Positions 5,517 to 14,008 of a stretch of DNA of 52,740 nucleotides are shown piece after piece (position 1 is the stretch's first letter; each line of letters begins with the position of its first letter). Under the pieces are notes generated by a model, which was given only the letters and a program-made list of their open reading frames with translations, had not been told where the DNA came from and ran no database searches. The stretch comes from a virus. A program made the translations under genes and the position numbers. The stretch lies in IMG/VR virus record IMGVR_UViG_3300025127_000054, positions 1-52,740 of that record. One strand, given 5' to 3'.

Positions 5517-8500
5517 TTAACCGAATGAACTGATAGTTAAGTTAGTTACATCATTAGCACCAACTGTTTCTCCTTTCTTAAAGAATCCAGATACATTATC
5601 AACTGTGACCGATGAGGAATCCATGGCTGTTATAACTCCCGAACTGTTGGAAGTTGTTCCAGTCAGTGTTGCTCCAATCTCCATAGTTGTGATGTCGGAT
5701 AGACTGAAGGTAGCATTAGTGAATACAGTTGCAACGTTAACAGTTGCGTTAGTAAAGATCGTAGCAATATCAATTGTTGCTCCATTTCCATGAATCTCTG
5801 ATACTGGGATTGTACATCCATTTCCATGAATTGCAGATACTGGAATCTGTGCTCCATTTCCATGAATCGCTGTGACATCAAAGGTAAGATCAGCACCACC
5901 GCCACCACCTAATTGAGCATCGGCAACTGTAACTGTCTCATTAACAATGAAACCTGATCCATCATCTGTGACAGTGATAGAATCAACAGTACCACCAACT
6001 CCAATAACAACGGTGAATGTTGCATTAGCACCTGATGCCTGAGTAGCATAATCAGATGTTCCTAAGGTATAAGTGCCAGGAGTTCTTGATGAATCAGTTG
6101 CACCAAAGTTTCCTACGGTCTTAATACCAGATGCATTAGCGTTAACAATAGTTATAACTTCGGATGCTGCATATCCAGATCCATCGTTATTAATTGTTGC
6201 ATCTGTTATAACTCCATTTGAAGTTGTAATATCAAGAGTCAATCCAGTTCCTGATCCAGATGATGTTGTAGCGATAGCAGTTCCGTTTGCGTATCCTGTA
6301 CCTGGATCGCTGAATGAACCAAGAGTCTTAACGCCACCTGAGTTAGCATTTACGATTGTAATAGTATCTGAAGCTGTATATCCAGATCCATCATCATTAA
6401 TTGCTACTGCTGTAATCGCACCAGAGGCATCTACAGATGATATGTCAACGGTAAAGTTTGAACCAGATCCATCATTGGTTGTTGCGATTGCAGTTCCAGT
6501 TGCGTATCCTGTTCCTGCAGTAGCGATAGATCCAAGTGTCTTAACACCAGATGCATTAGCATTTACGATTGTAATAGTATCATCAACTGCGTATCCAGAT
6601 CCTGCACCATTTATTGCTACACCTGTGACAACTCCATTTGAAGTTGTTAAGTTAAGTGTTAAACCAGATCCAGAACCAACAGTTGTTGTAGCAATAGCAG
6701 TTCCGTTTGCATATCCTGTACCACCTACAAGTGTGTCAACTGTTGCTGCACCACCTGCGTTAGGGTTCGTAATTGTGATTGTATCACCTGCAGCATATCC
6801 TGTTCCTACAGCATTAATAACAACGTTTGTTATTGCTCCGTTTCCATCGACTGTAGTATTGACTGTTAGGGCATCATCACCAGATCCAGAGTTTGTTGTA
6901 GCAACACCAGTTCCTGCTGAAAATCCACCAACACCACCAGATAATGTACCCAAGTTAAGAGTATCAACACCACCAAGATTGGAGTTAGGAATTGTTATTG
7001 TTTCTCCTATCACATAATCAGTTCCTGCTTGATTCAATGCAATTGCTGTAATAGCACCATCAGCATTTACTGTAGTATCAACTGTCAATCCAGTTCCTAA
7101 TGCAGATGCTGTTGTGGCAACGTTTGTCCCAGCTGTGTATCCACCAACACCATTTGATGATATTGATCCAAGAGTGACAACTGAACCAGGTGTAGGATCA
7201 CCAGATAGATTTAGTTTTAATGTAGTAGAAGTTGCAAGATTATTCAACATTGCTTTGAGTTGCTCAAACGCATGATCAAGTTTTGTTTGTACTCTTGCTT
7301 CTGTATGATATAGATTAGTTCCTTCTGCAAGGTTTGTAGTAGTCTTCTGACTTAGATCTAAGTTTGCACCAGTCGCAGCAGCAACTCTTGCATCTGCTCT
7401 AGTATCTGTAAAGAATACGTTTGTAGATCCTTCAGTTAGATTATCAGTATTGATATCTGACTGAGTTACAGCAAGTCCACCTGCACCATCATGCTCAATA
7501 CCTGTACCATATGTAAAGTGTCCTCTGGTTCTTGCAGCAGTAGTGTATAGATTATTAAGTCCTTCAGATAAAGCATCAGTATCATGATTATTAATATTCG
7601 CTGCTTGAGTTGCAGTTCCAGTTAAATTACCTGTAATAGTAGTGATGGCAGCAGCGTCAGCAAAAACGTTCATGTACTTTTTAGTACTAGAACCTAGACT
7701 GTATACTCCATTTGTATCAGGAATTATATTAGCTGATTCAGTTGTATTTGCTACAAGATTACCTGTGACATTACCGACCAAATTACCTGTAGTAGTACCA
7801 ATAGAAGCAGCATCAGCAAAAATATTTTGCCATTTTAAGGTAGAAGAACCTAAATCATATGTTGAATTTAAAGCAGGATCTATATCCTTAGCTTGAGTTG
7901 TTGCAGCTTCAAGATTACCAGTAAGATTACCAACTACATTACCTGTGACAGTACCAATAGAAGCAGCGTCAGCAAAAATATCTTGCCATTTTAAGGAACT
8001 AGAACCTAAGTCGTATGTTGAATTTAAAGCAGGTTTAATATCTTTAGCTTCAGTTGTAGCTGCTAAAAGATTACCTGTAAGATTACCAACTACATTACCT
8101 GTAGTAGTAGCAATAGCAGCAGCATCAGCGTAAATATTTTGCCATTTTAAGGTAGAAGAACCTAAATCGTATGTTGAATTTGTATCGGGTTTAATATCTT
8201 TAGCTAAAGTGGTAGCTGCTACAAGATTACCTGTGACATTACCAGTCAAATTACCTGTAATAGCATCAATATTTCCTGCATCAGCATGAATATTTGCCCA
8301 TTGTTTAGTGCTAGAACCTAAATCGTACGATGAATTTAAAGTAGGAACTATATTTTTGGATTCAGTTGTAGTTGCTACAAGATTACCCGTTACATTACCG
8401 ACCAAATTACCTGTGGTGGTGGCGATTGCAGCAGCATCAGCATGAATATTTGCCCATTTTAAGGTAGAAGAACCTAAATCGTACGATGAATTTAAAGCAG

Positions 8501-11500
8501 GTTTAATATCTTTAGCTTCAGTTGTAGCTGCTACAAGATTACCAGTAAGATTTCCTATTACATTACCTGTAGTAGTACCAATAGAGGCAGCATCAGCATG
8601 GATATTTGCCCATTTTAAGGAACTAGAACCTAAATCGTATGTTGAATTTATAGCAGGATCTATATCTTTAGCTTGAGTGGTAGCTGCTACAAGATTACCT
8701 GTTACATTACCAATTAAATTACCTGTGGTAGTAGTAATGGTAGCAGCATCAGCATGGATATTTGCCCATTTTGCAGAACTAGAACCTAAATCATATGTTG
8801 AATTTGTTTCAGGTTTAATATCTTTAGCTAAAGTGGTAGATTTTATAAGATTACCTGAGAAAGAAGTAGCAGTAATTACGTTAGAAGCAAAATTACCAGA
8901 TGCATCACGTAAGACTAAGTTGTTTGCAGCGTTTGTACTTGCAGATGCTACGTTGATTGTAGTATTACCAGATACACCATCAGCATTTGTTAGTGTAATA
9001 CCAGAAGATGCTGTGACTTGGAACGTACGATGAGCATAACTATTCGCACCATCTCTGACCATATATCCTGTACCAGTCTGTGCAGCAAGTGCAGTTATAT
9101 CTGCATCATTAAATGTAACTGTAAGTGTTGGATCAGAAGCACCATTGATTGATACTGAACCATCTACTACACCATCAATAGTAAGTGTTCTTGCAGTCTT
9201 CCATGCATCAGCAGTTGATGCGTTTCCTAAGAATCCTGCAGCAGCACCAGTTCCAGTTGCAGCAGTGATTTGTCCTGCAGAGAAATTACCAGATGATCTA
9301 GTTACAACACTATTACCAGTTGTGTCTGTAGCACTTGTAGTTAATCCATCAAGGAAATCTGCGTTAAGATTATTGACTTTAGTTGAAGATGCAACTACGA
9401 ATGGTGCAACACCCTGAGCAAGTTGAGAAATTATCTGACCATCAACTGTTGCTGTACCATCAACATTTAAGTTATTATCAATATCAACAGATGTACCTGC
9501 ACCAGTGACATTTAAAGAACCAATTCTTAATGCAGCATCAGTTCCTGAGAAAACTTCACTACTATTAGTAGCAGTAGTTAAGAAAGTAAATTCTTGAGTT
9601 GATCTATCAAATCCAAAGAAACCAAGTTTAGCAGATCCATCAAAATATCTAAATTCAATACCCCTATCTTTACCATCGTTTGATGCAGGAGCAGTATCAC
9701 CACCTAGAGTAAATACAGGATCATCTATAGTGACCGTTGTTGAGTTAACTGTAGAAGTTGTACCATTAACTGTAAGATTACCTGTGACAATTAAGTTAGA
9801 CTGGGCATTAACATCTCCAGCTACAGTTAAATCACCTTGTGATACTGTATTACCATTGTCGGTATCTATCGTAAACTTATCAACAGCACCAGCTGTTTGT
9901 ACTTTGAAGAACTTATTATCTGCCTTAACAATTAATTGGTTCTCAACGATTGTTGAACCTGATATATTTGCACTACTATTAAGATCAAGAGCACCTGATA
10001 ATTCAGTTCCACCATAAACCCTAAGCCCGCCACCAACTGCTAAGTTTTTACCAATACCTGCACCACCAGTAAGTCTTACAGCACCATCAGCAGCATATGT
10101 TCCTGTAAGAGTTTGTTCTGTATTATTTGTAAATGTATTGACACCAGATGTTTGGAATGTATCGTTAATCTGAGTTCCATCATTAACAGTTAAGGTACCG
10201 ATAATAGTTGTATTACCGTTATCAGTATCAACTTGAAACTTAGTTGTCTGGGCAGCATTTCTAACTTCAAAAATTTCGTTATCACCTGCAACAAGTAAAG
10301 AATCGTTGATAGATGTTTGACCTGCAACAGTTAAAGAACCAGATATATTAGTTGATCCATCAGCTGATGAAACAGTAAATTTATTAGTTGTACCTGTTCT
10401 AACTGCAAAGTTTGCATCTACATTCATTGCACTGTTAAATTCAGATGCACCTGTGACAGTTAATTGTCCACCAATAGTTGTATTACTATCGACATTAAGT
10501 GTTGAATTTAATTCAGTATGACCATCAGCAGTCAGCGTACCTTCAATATTAGTATTACCAGTTACGTTATCGACAAAGAACTTATCAGTCGTTCCGTTTC
10601 TAACTGCGAAATCAGCATCAATATCAGTAACACCATTAATATTAACTGTACCTTCAATTACTGTATTACCATTATCTGTATCTACTGTAAACTTATCAAC
10701 TGCAGATCCATTTTGAATCTTAAAGTTTTCATTTGATGCATTGATAGTGACAGAATCTTGAATAGTTGTATTACCTTCGACATTCAAAGTACCTTGAATA
10801 TCTGTATCACCAGTTGCACCAATAACACTAAACTTCTCTGTATCACCACTGTTTAATTTACCAACTGAGAACTTCTCTCCTGACGCTGTAGCACCAACGT
10901 ACAAGGATTTCATAATACCTGCACCACCATGTGCTTTTATAGTGGAGAAGTTATGAGAAGCATAAGAAGGAGATGCTTGATAAGTGTCACCAAAACGACC
11001 TCTGTATCTAACTCTCAACCAGTTCAATCTAGATTCAGTTTCTGTTGCACTATCCTTAACTTCAATAGGACCATTAACATGCAACGTACCATCAATCAGA
11101 CCAGATCCTGCTACATAGAAACCACCATCAAGTCTAAGTGCACCATAATCACTTGATTGAATCTCCCAAGCACCAGTAGTTCCGTTCTTGGCAGTAGTAA
11201 TATCGTTTGTGCTTTCTAAATGAATATCACCTGATATAGCAGCATCAGCGTTAGCATCTATATTACCAGTGACTGTGAGGATACCACCTACATCAACATT
11301 ACCTGTAGTGGTATGAAGTGTAGTTTTAGTAGTTCCTGATCCGTTTTTAAGTTCTAAGGTCTTAGAAGCACCTTGGAATACAATATTATCATCAAATCTA
11401 CTTGTAGAATTAGCACGGAATGTACCATCTACATCTAATAATCCACCAATATTAACATCATCTCCAATACCTGCACCACCTGCAACCACCAAATCTCCAG

Positions 11501-13490
11501 TAGTATTAGATGTTGAGTTTGTATTTGTTGTAAGTTTTAAGTTACCTGCAGTTATACCTGACGCTGTTCCACTAAAGACCTCTGAAGTATTTGTGGCGTT
11601 GTGTAAAAATGTGAATCCTCCGACGTGTCCTCCGAGGTCGGTGTATGAGTCATCATATCCAAAGAAACCAACTCTTGCTTGATTATCGTAATATCTGAAC
11701 TCAACACCACGATCTTTATTGTCATCACTAGCAGGAGCAGTATCGCCACCAAGAGTAATGATGGGATCATCCACTGTTGTAACTGTTGAATTAACTGTCG
11801 TCGTCGTACCATCTACTTGTAAATCTCCGTGAACTCGTACTAATCCAGTGATTGCTCTATCATCACCTGGATCAAGATGCATTGTAGCATTTGAAGTTGC
11901 AATATAGTTGTCTTGGAATCTTGCATCTTCAACATGAACTTTACCAGTAGCAGCAGATGCATCGATGTCAACAACATCTTCTGCAGTAAGAGTTAATGTA
12001 CTTGTGCCAGATCCTGCGTTAGTAGAAGCAATAGTAAAGTTTCTAGCAGAAGAACTATTCTGTGAAAGTTCAATATTAAGAATACCATCACCAGATTTAA
12101 CAATCTGTTGTGCTGTAGCACCATCAAGAATGAAATCAGGATCACTGAATAAAGTCTTTACATTAATATCTACTTCACCGTTGCCACTATCACCTGTGTT
12201 ATTAGCAGCAAATAATAAACCACCTGAGGTATTCTTTACATTTACATAATTTATTCCAGTAAATCCTCTGTATCCTGTTGTTGTGGTGAGTTCTTGATCT
12301 AATTCAAAATGCTCAACAGAATTACCATCAGCAAAAGATACTCTATTGTTTTGTAATTGTGTATTGTCTATACCTGCAGCAGCAACAGTTACATGACCAC
12401 CTGCAGTTACGTCAAAGTCTTCTTGGGCAAAGGATGCCAATCCTTTCTGTTCTGTGCTTTCGGCAGCGAGATATCTCCACCCGCCAGTGTCACCGCTACT
12501 ATGAGTAGGAGCACCTGCACCTGCAGAAATAGATTGTAATGCTTGATAAACTTTTGAAGCATTCTTAATAATATCATACCTAACGTATGAAGTCGCTGCA
12601 TTATAATCTAGGGCAGTTGTACCTTCTACAGCTGTAGCGATAGGTACATTAGTTGCAGATGTTAATCTACCACGGTCATCTACAGTGAACTTAGTAGCAT
12701 TAACTGTCTGTGTACCAAAGGGTTCTGAACTAGAACCAACAGCATTTACAGATGTCAGGGATTCCGTATTATAGTTACCTGGTACTACAGCAGTTGCAAC
12801 AATATCTATTGTTGGGTTTCCAGAAACACCATTACCATTAACTATAGAAATTCTTGTAGCAGTACCAGTAATAGTTCTGGTTGCCATATTTCCACCACTG
12901 GTTCTTGATATAATACCAGTAGTAGTAAGTCCTGATATTGCAACCAAGTCAAGGTCATATGGTTGAGCAGAAGAACCTTCTACAGTTCCGTTTAAATTAT
13001 AATCAGCAAGTGTTGATGGGAAAGAAGCGTTTGTTATTCTACCTTTTGCATCTACTACAACTTTTGTGTATGTACCAGATGAATTACCAGTACCATCATA
13101 ATGAGGTAGTGTTGGTAGAAGTTCTAATGAAGCAACAAGGTTTAAGTTTGTAGATCCGTCAAAGTTTCCTGTAGCAGTAACGTCTGAGGAAAGTTGAATC
13201 TGTCTAGTTGAAGCAAGTCTAGCAGCAGTTGATGAATTACCAATTATAGTCGCAGTTATAGTACCTGCAGCAAAATTACCATCTGCATCTCTTTGTACAA
13301 GAGTATTTGCAGTGTTTGAAGTTGATTCTACTGGGCGTTCATATCTCAGAGTGTTCCATGCAGATACACCATCACCGATTTTAAATCGACCTGTATCTAA
13401 CTCAATACCCAATTCACCTTGAGCAAGAGTAGGGTTTGCGTTTGCCCATTCCTGAGCACCACCCCTTCTTAATTGTAATCTATTTGCCAT
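5517..13490 (-). CDS. Large repeat-built tail fibre protein (2657 aa)
   Basis: The N-terminus (MANRLQLRRGGAQEWANANP then LAQGELGIELDTGRFKIGDG) is the short domain found at the front of many phage tail fibres and major tropism determinants, probably the virion-attachment end. Then come a chitin-binding-like module (~294-342, with Y-x2-Y and APTHSSG), a TLGGDTAPAS module in two copies (~557-642 and ~1239-1311), a series of short 'TV.G.T.I.G.L.V' beta repeats, and eight ~52-aa repeats carrying YDLGSS (~1542-1951). Six ~70-aa GSGYxxxDTITI repeats follow (~2104-2531), then three 12-aa IHGNG repeats near the C-terminus. No S74 chaperone domain is seen at the end. It has its own late promoter at 13528 behind a terminator. 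It probably acts as a host-recognition fibre. Confidence 0.88.
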   Translation of the reverse strand: MANRLQLRRGGAQEWANANPTLAQGELGIELDTGRFKIGDGVSAWNTLRYERPVESTSNTANTLVQRDADGNFAAGTITATIIGNSSTAARLASTRQIQLSSDVTATGNFDGSTNLNLVASLELLPTLPHYDGTGNSSGTYTKVVVDAKGRITNASFPSTLADYNLNGTVEGSSAQPYDLDLVAISGLTTTGIISRTSGGNMATRTITGTATRISIVNGNGVSGNPTIDIVATAVVPGNYNTESLTSVNAVGSSSEPFGTQTVNATKFTVDDRGRLTSATNVPIATAVEGTTALDYNAATSYVRYDIIKNASKVYQALQSISAGAGAPTHSSGDTGGWRYLAAESTEQKGLASFAQEDFDVTAGGHVTVAAAGIDNTQLQNNRVSFADGNSVEHFELDQELTTTTGYRGFTGINYVNVKNTSGGLLFAANNTGDSGNGEVDINVKTLFSDPDFILDGATAQQIVKSGDGILNIELSQNSSSARNFTIASTNAGSGTSTLTLTAEDVVDIDASAATGKVHVEDARFQDNYIATSNATMHLDPGDDRAITGLVRVHGDLQVDGTTTTVNSTVTTVDDPIITLGGDTAPASDDNKDRGVEFRYYDNQARVGFFGYDDSYTDLGGHVGGFTFLHNATNTSEVFSGTASGITAGNLKLTTNTNSTSNTTGDLVVAGGAGIGDDVNIGGLLDVDGTFRANSTSRFDDNIVFQGASKTLELKNGSGTTKTTLHTTTGNVDVGGILTVTGNIDANADAAISGDIHLESTNDITTAKNGTTGAWEIQSSDYGALRLDGGFYVAGSGLIDGTLHVNGPIEVKDSATETESRLNWLRVRYRGRFGDTYQASPSYASHNFSTIKAHGGAGIMKSLYVGATASGEKFSVGKLNSGDTEKFSVIGATGDTDIQGTLNVEGNTTIQDSVTINASNENFKIQNGSAVDKFTVDTDNGNTVIEGTVNINGVTDIDADFAVRNGTTDKFFVDNVTGNTNIEGTLTADGHTELNSTLNVDSNTTIGGQLTVTGASEFNSAMNVDANFAVRTGTTNKFTVSSADGSTNISGSLTVAGQTSINDSLLVAGDNEIFEVRNAAQTTKFQVDTDNGNTTIIGTLTVNDGTQINDTFQTSGVNTFTNNTEQTLTGTYAADGAVRLTGGAGIGKNLAVGGGLRVYGGTELSGALDLNSSANISGSTIVENQLIVKADNKFFKVQTAGAVDKFTIDTDNGNTVSQGDLTVAGDVNAQSNLIVTGNLTVNGTTSTVNSTTVTIDDPVFTLGGDTAPASNDGKDRGIEFRYFDGSAKLGFFGFDRSTQEFTFLTTATNSSEVFSGTDAALRIGSLNVTGAGTSVDIDNNLNVDGTATVDGQIISQLAQGVAPFVVASSTKVNNLNADFLDGLTTSATDTTGNSVVTRSSGNFSAGQITAATGTGAAAGFLGNASTADAWKTARTLTIDGVVDGSVSINGASDPTLTVTFNDADITALAAQTGTGYMVRDGANSYAHRTFQVTASSGITLTNADGVSGNTTINVASASTNAANNLVLRDASGNFASNVITATSFSGNLIKSTTLAKDIKPETNSTYDLGSSSAKWANIHADAATITTTTGNLIGNVTGNLVAATTQAKDIDPAINSTYDLGSSSLKWANIHADAASIGTTTGNVIGNLTGNLVAATTEAKDIKPALNSSYDLGSSTLKWANIHADAAAIATTTGNLVGNVTGNLVATTTESKNIVPTLNSSYDLGSSTKQWANIHADAGNIDAITGNLTGNVTGNLVAATTLAKDIKPDTNSTYDLGSSTLKWQNIYADAAAIATTTGNVVGNLTGNLLAATTEAKDIKPALNSTYDLGSSSLKWQDIFADAASIGTVTGNVVGNLTGNLEAATTQAKDIDPALNSTYDLGSSTLKWQNIFADAASIGTTTGNLVGNVTGNLVANTTESANIIPDTNGVYSLGSSTKKYMNVFADAAAITTITGNLTGTATQAANINNHDTDALSEGLNNLYTTAARTRGHFTYGTGIEHDGAGGLAVTQSDINTDNLTEGSTNVFFTDTRADARVAAATGANLDLSQKTTTNLAEGTNLYHTEARVQTKLDHAFEQLKAMLNNLATSTTLKLNLSGDPTPGSVVTLGSISSNGVGGYTAGTNVATTASALGTGLTVDTTVNADGAITAIALNQAGTDYVIGETITIPNSNLGGVDTLNLGTLSGGVGGFSAGTGVATTNSGSGDDALTVNTTVDGNGAITNVVINAVGTGYAAGDTITITNPNAGGAATVDTLVGGTGYANGTAIATTTVGSGSGLTLNLTTSNGVVTGVAINGAGSGYAVDDTITIVNANASGVKTLGSIATAGTGYATGTAIATTNDGSGSNFTVDISSVDASGAITAVAINDDGSGYTASDTITIVNANSGGVKTLGSFSDPGTGYANGTAIATTSSGSGTGLTLDITTSNGVITDATINNDGSGYAASEVITIVNANASGIKTVGNFGATDSSRTPGTYTLGTSDYATQASGANATFTVVIGVGGTVDSITVTDDGSGFIVNETVTVADAQLGGGGGADLTFDVTAIHGNGAQIPVSAIHGNGCTIPVSEIHGNGATIDIATIFTNATVNVATVFTNATFSLSDITTMEIGATLTGTTSNSSGVITAMDSSSVTVDNVSGFFKKGETVGANDVTNLTISSFG
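5780..5870 (-). repeat. 36-bp tandem repeat (IHGNG motif) at the fibre C-terminus
   Basis: Three copies of a 12-codon unit (AIHGNGAQIPVS, AIHGNGCTIPVS, EIHGNGATIDIA) lie back to back. The plus-strand string tccatttccatgaat recurs about every 36 bases. Two 11-codon units with IFTNAT/VFTNAT follow immediately (~5695-5765). The short regular period suggests rungs of a beta-helix or triple beta-spiral. Confidence 0.75.
5900..7180 (-). repeat. Six ~70-codon GSGY/DTITI repeats in the tail fibre
   Basis: Each unit runs roughly KTLGS-x5-GTGYAxGTAIATT-xxGSG...TVDxT...GAITxVxIN-xxGSGYxxxDTITIVNANxxG. The first and last copies have diverged most. Units 3, 4 and 5 are nearly regular, suggesting recent tandem amplification. 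The Gly-Tyr turns and alternating Thr/Ile indicate repeating beta structure. Confidence 0.75.
7640..8865 (-). repeat. Eight ~156-bp tandem repeats (YDLGSS) in the tail fibre
   Basis: The protein unit is about 52 residues: N-S/T-Y-DLGSS-x-KW-NI-ADAA-I, then TTTGN-(L/V)-x-GN(V/L)TGNL-AATT-x-AKDI-P. Eight copies can be counted by YDLGSS/YSLGSS. DNA similarity is still evident between copies, for example cattttaaggtagaagaacc near 7830, 8140 and 8455. The last copy (YSLGSSTKKY) is the most diverged. Confidence 0.85.
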
Positions 13491-13527
13491 TTTTAATTAG
13501 GACTTTAACTATAACATGCTTCCAAGT

Positions 13528-13535
13528 TATTTATG
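13528..13535 (-). promoter_or_regulatory. T4-type late promoter CATAAATA for the tail fibre
   Basis: CATAAATA lies in the 63-nt gap between the 76-aa gene and the fibre gene, 38 nt before the fibre ATG. It is non-coding sequence and follows immediately after a terminator, so the fibre gene probably starts a new late transcript. Confidence 0.75.
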
Positions 13536-13538
13536 CTC

Positions 13539-13563
13539 AAAAAAGAAGGGAACTTATGTTCCC
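13539..13563 (-). terminator. Rho-independent terminator after the 76-aa gene
   Basis: On the minus strand a perfect 6-bp stem GGGAAC-ATAA-GTTCCC (13563-13548) is followed by TTCTTTTTT. The stop codon of the 76-aa gene lies inside the loop region. It ends the transcript coming from the upstream baseplate genes just before the fibre promoter. Confidence 0.8.
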
Positions 13564-13784
13564 TCAGTTTCTGTTTCAGTTTCTACTGGAGGCTCTTCAT
13601 CCACTACTGGTGGATTGTAATACTCCAATGCTTCTAAAGCACCTTGAAGCTTTAATGCTGTTGCCTCATTCTCTCGAATTTTGTTGGCAAGTTGTTTGTT
13701 TTCCTCTATGCATTTTGCATATCGTTCCTTAAATTGACGCATCATTTCAACTTGAGAAACCTTTTCCAATGTACTATCGGTCAT
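13554..13784 (-). CDS. Small coiled-coil protein (76 aa)
   Basis: The 76-residue product begins MTDSTLEKVSQVEMMRQFKE. A long heptad-like helix (~10-55, with MRQFKERYAKCIEENKQLAN and a following ALKLQGALEALEYY) is followed by a Pro/Glu/Thr-rich acidic tail with VDEEPPVETETETEGT. It starts 2 nt after the 73-aa gene and ends within a terminator. Its position between the large structural genes suggests a small virion component or an assembly chaperone; no family is recognised. Confidence 0.75.
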   Translation of the reverse strand: MTDSTLEKVSQVEMMRQFKERYAKCIEENKQLANKIRENEATALKLQGALEALEYYNPPVVDEEPPVETETETEGT

Positions 13785-13786
13785 AA

Positions 13787-14008
13787 TTAATTGTTAGCTA
13801 ACTTTAGTAGTAGAGATTTGATCTCACTCATATCAGATTTTAGCAGAGAAACATCATTTTGTAAAGTCTCAAATTGTTGTTTCTTAACTTGTTCAGCCTT
13901 ACGAGCAGCCATATACTTTTTATAAGTATCTTGATCTGCACATGAAAGAGATCCAGTTGATGAATCTCTAAACCATCTTTCGGCATCTTGTACGGGAATT
14001 TGGCTCAT
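13787..14008 (-). CDS. Small coiled-coil protein (73 aa)
   Basis: The product begins MSQIPVQDAERWFRDSSTGS. It continues with a charged helix (KKYMAARKAEQVKKQQFETL) and a second heptad segment (VSLLKSDMSEIKSLLLKLAN) at the C-terminus. The ATG overlaps the stop of the 2415-aa gene by 4 nt, so it is translationally coupled to that protein. The DAERWFRD-SSTGSL N-terminus could be a docking peptide. It may act with the 2415-aa protein or the following 76-aa protein, but no direct evidence is visible. Confidence 0.75.
   Translation of the reverse strand: MSQIPVQDAERWFRDSSTGSLSCADQDTYKKYMAARKAEQVKKQQFETLQNDVSLLKSDMSEIKSLLLKLANN

Noticed and set aside
6073-7017. 314-codon open frame on the plus strand
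   Set aside because: It is antisense to the regular GSGY repeats of the fibre. Its Pro/Val-rich periodic sequence is the mirror of those repeats, and it has no ribosome binding site or promoter.
7642-9417. Several plus-strand frames of 60-120 codons
   Set aside because: They repeat with the 156-bp periodicity of the fibre gene on the other strand and have low-complexity composition, so they are shadows of the coding repeats.
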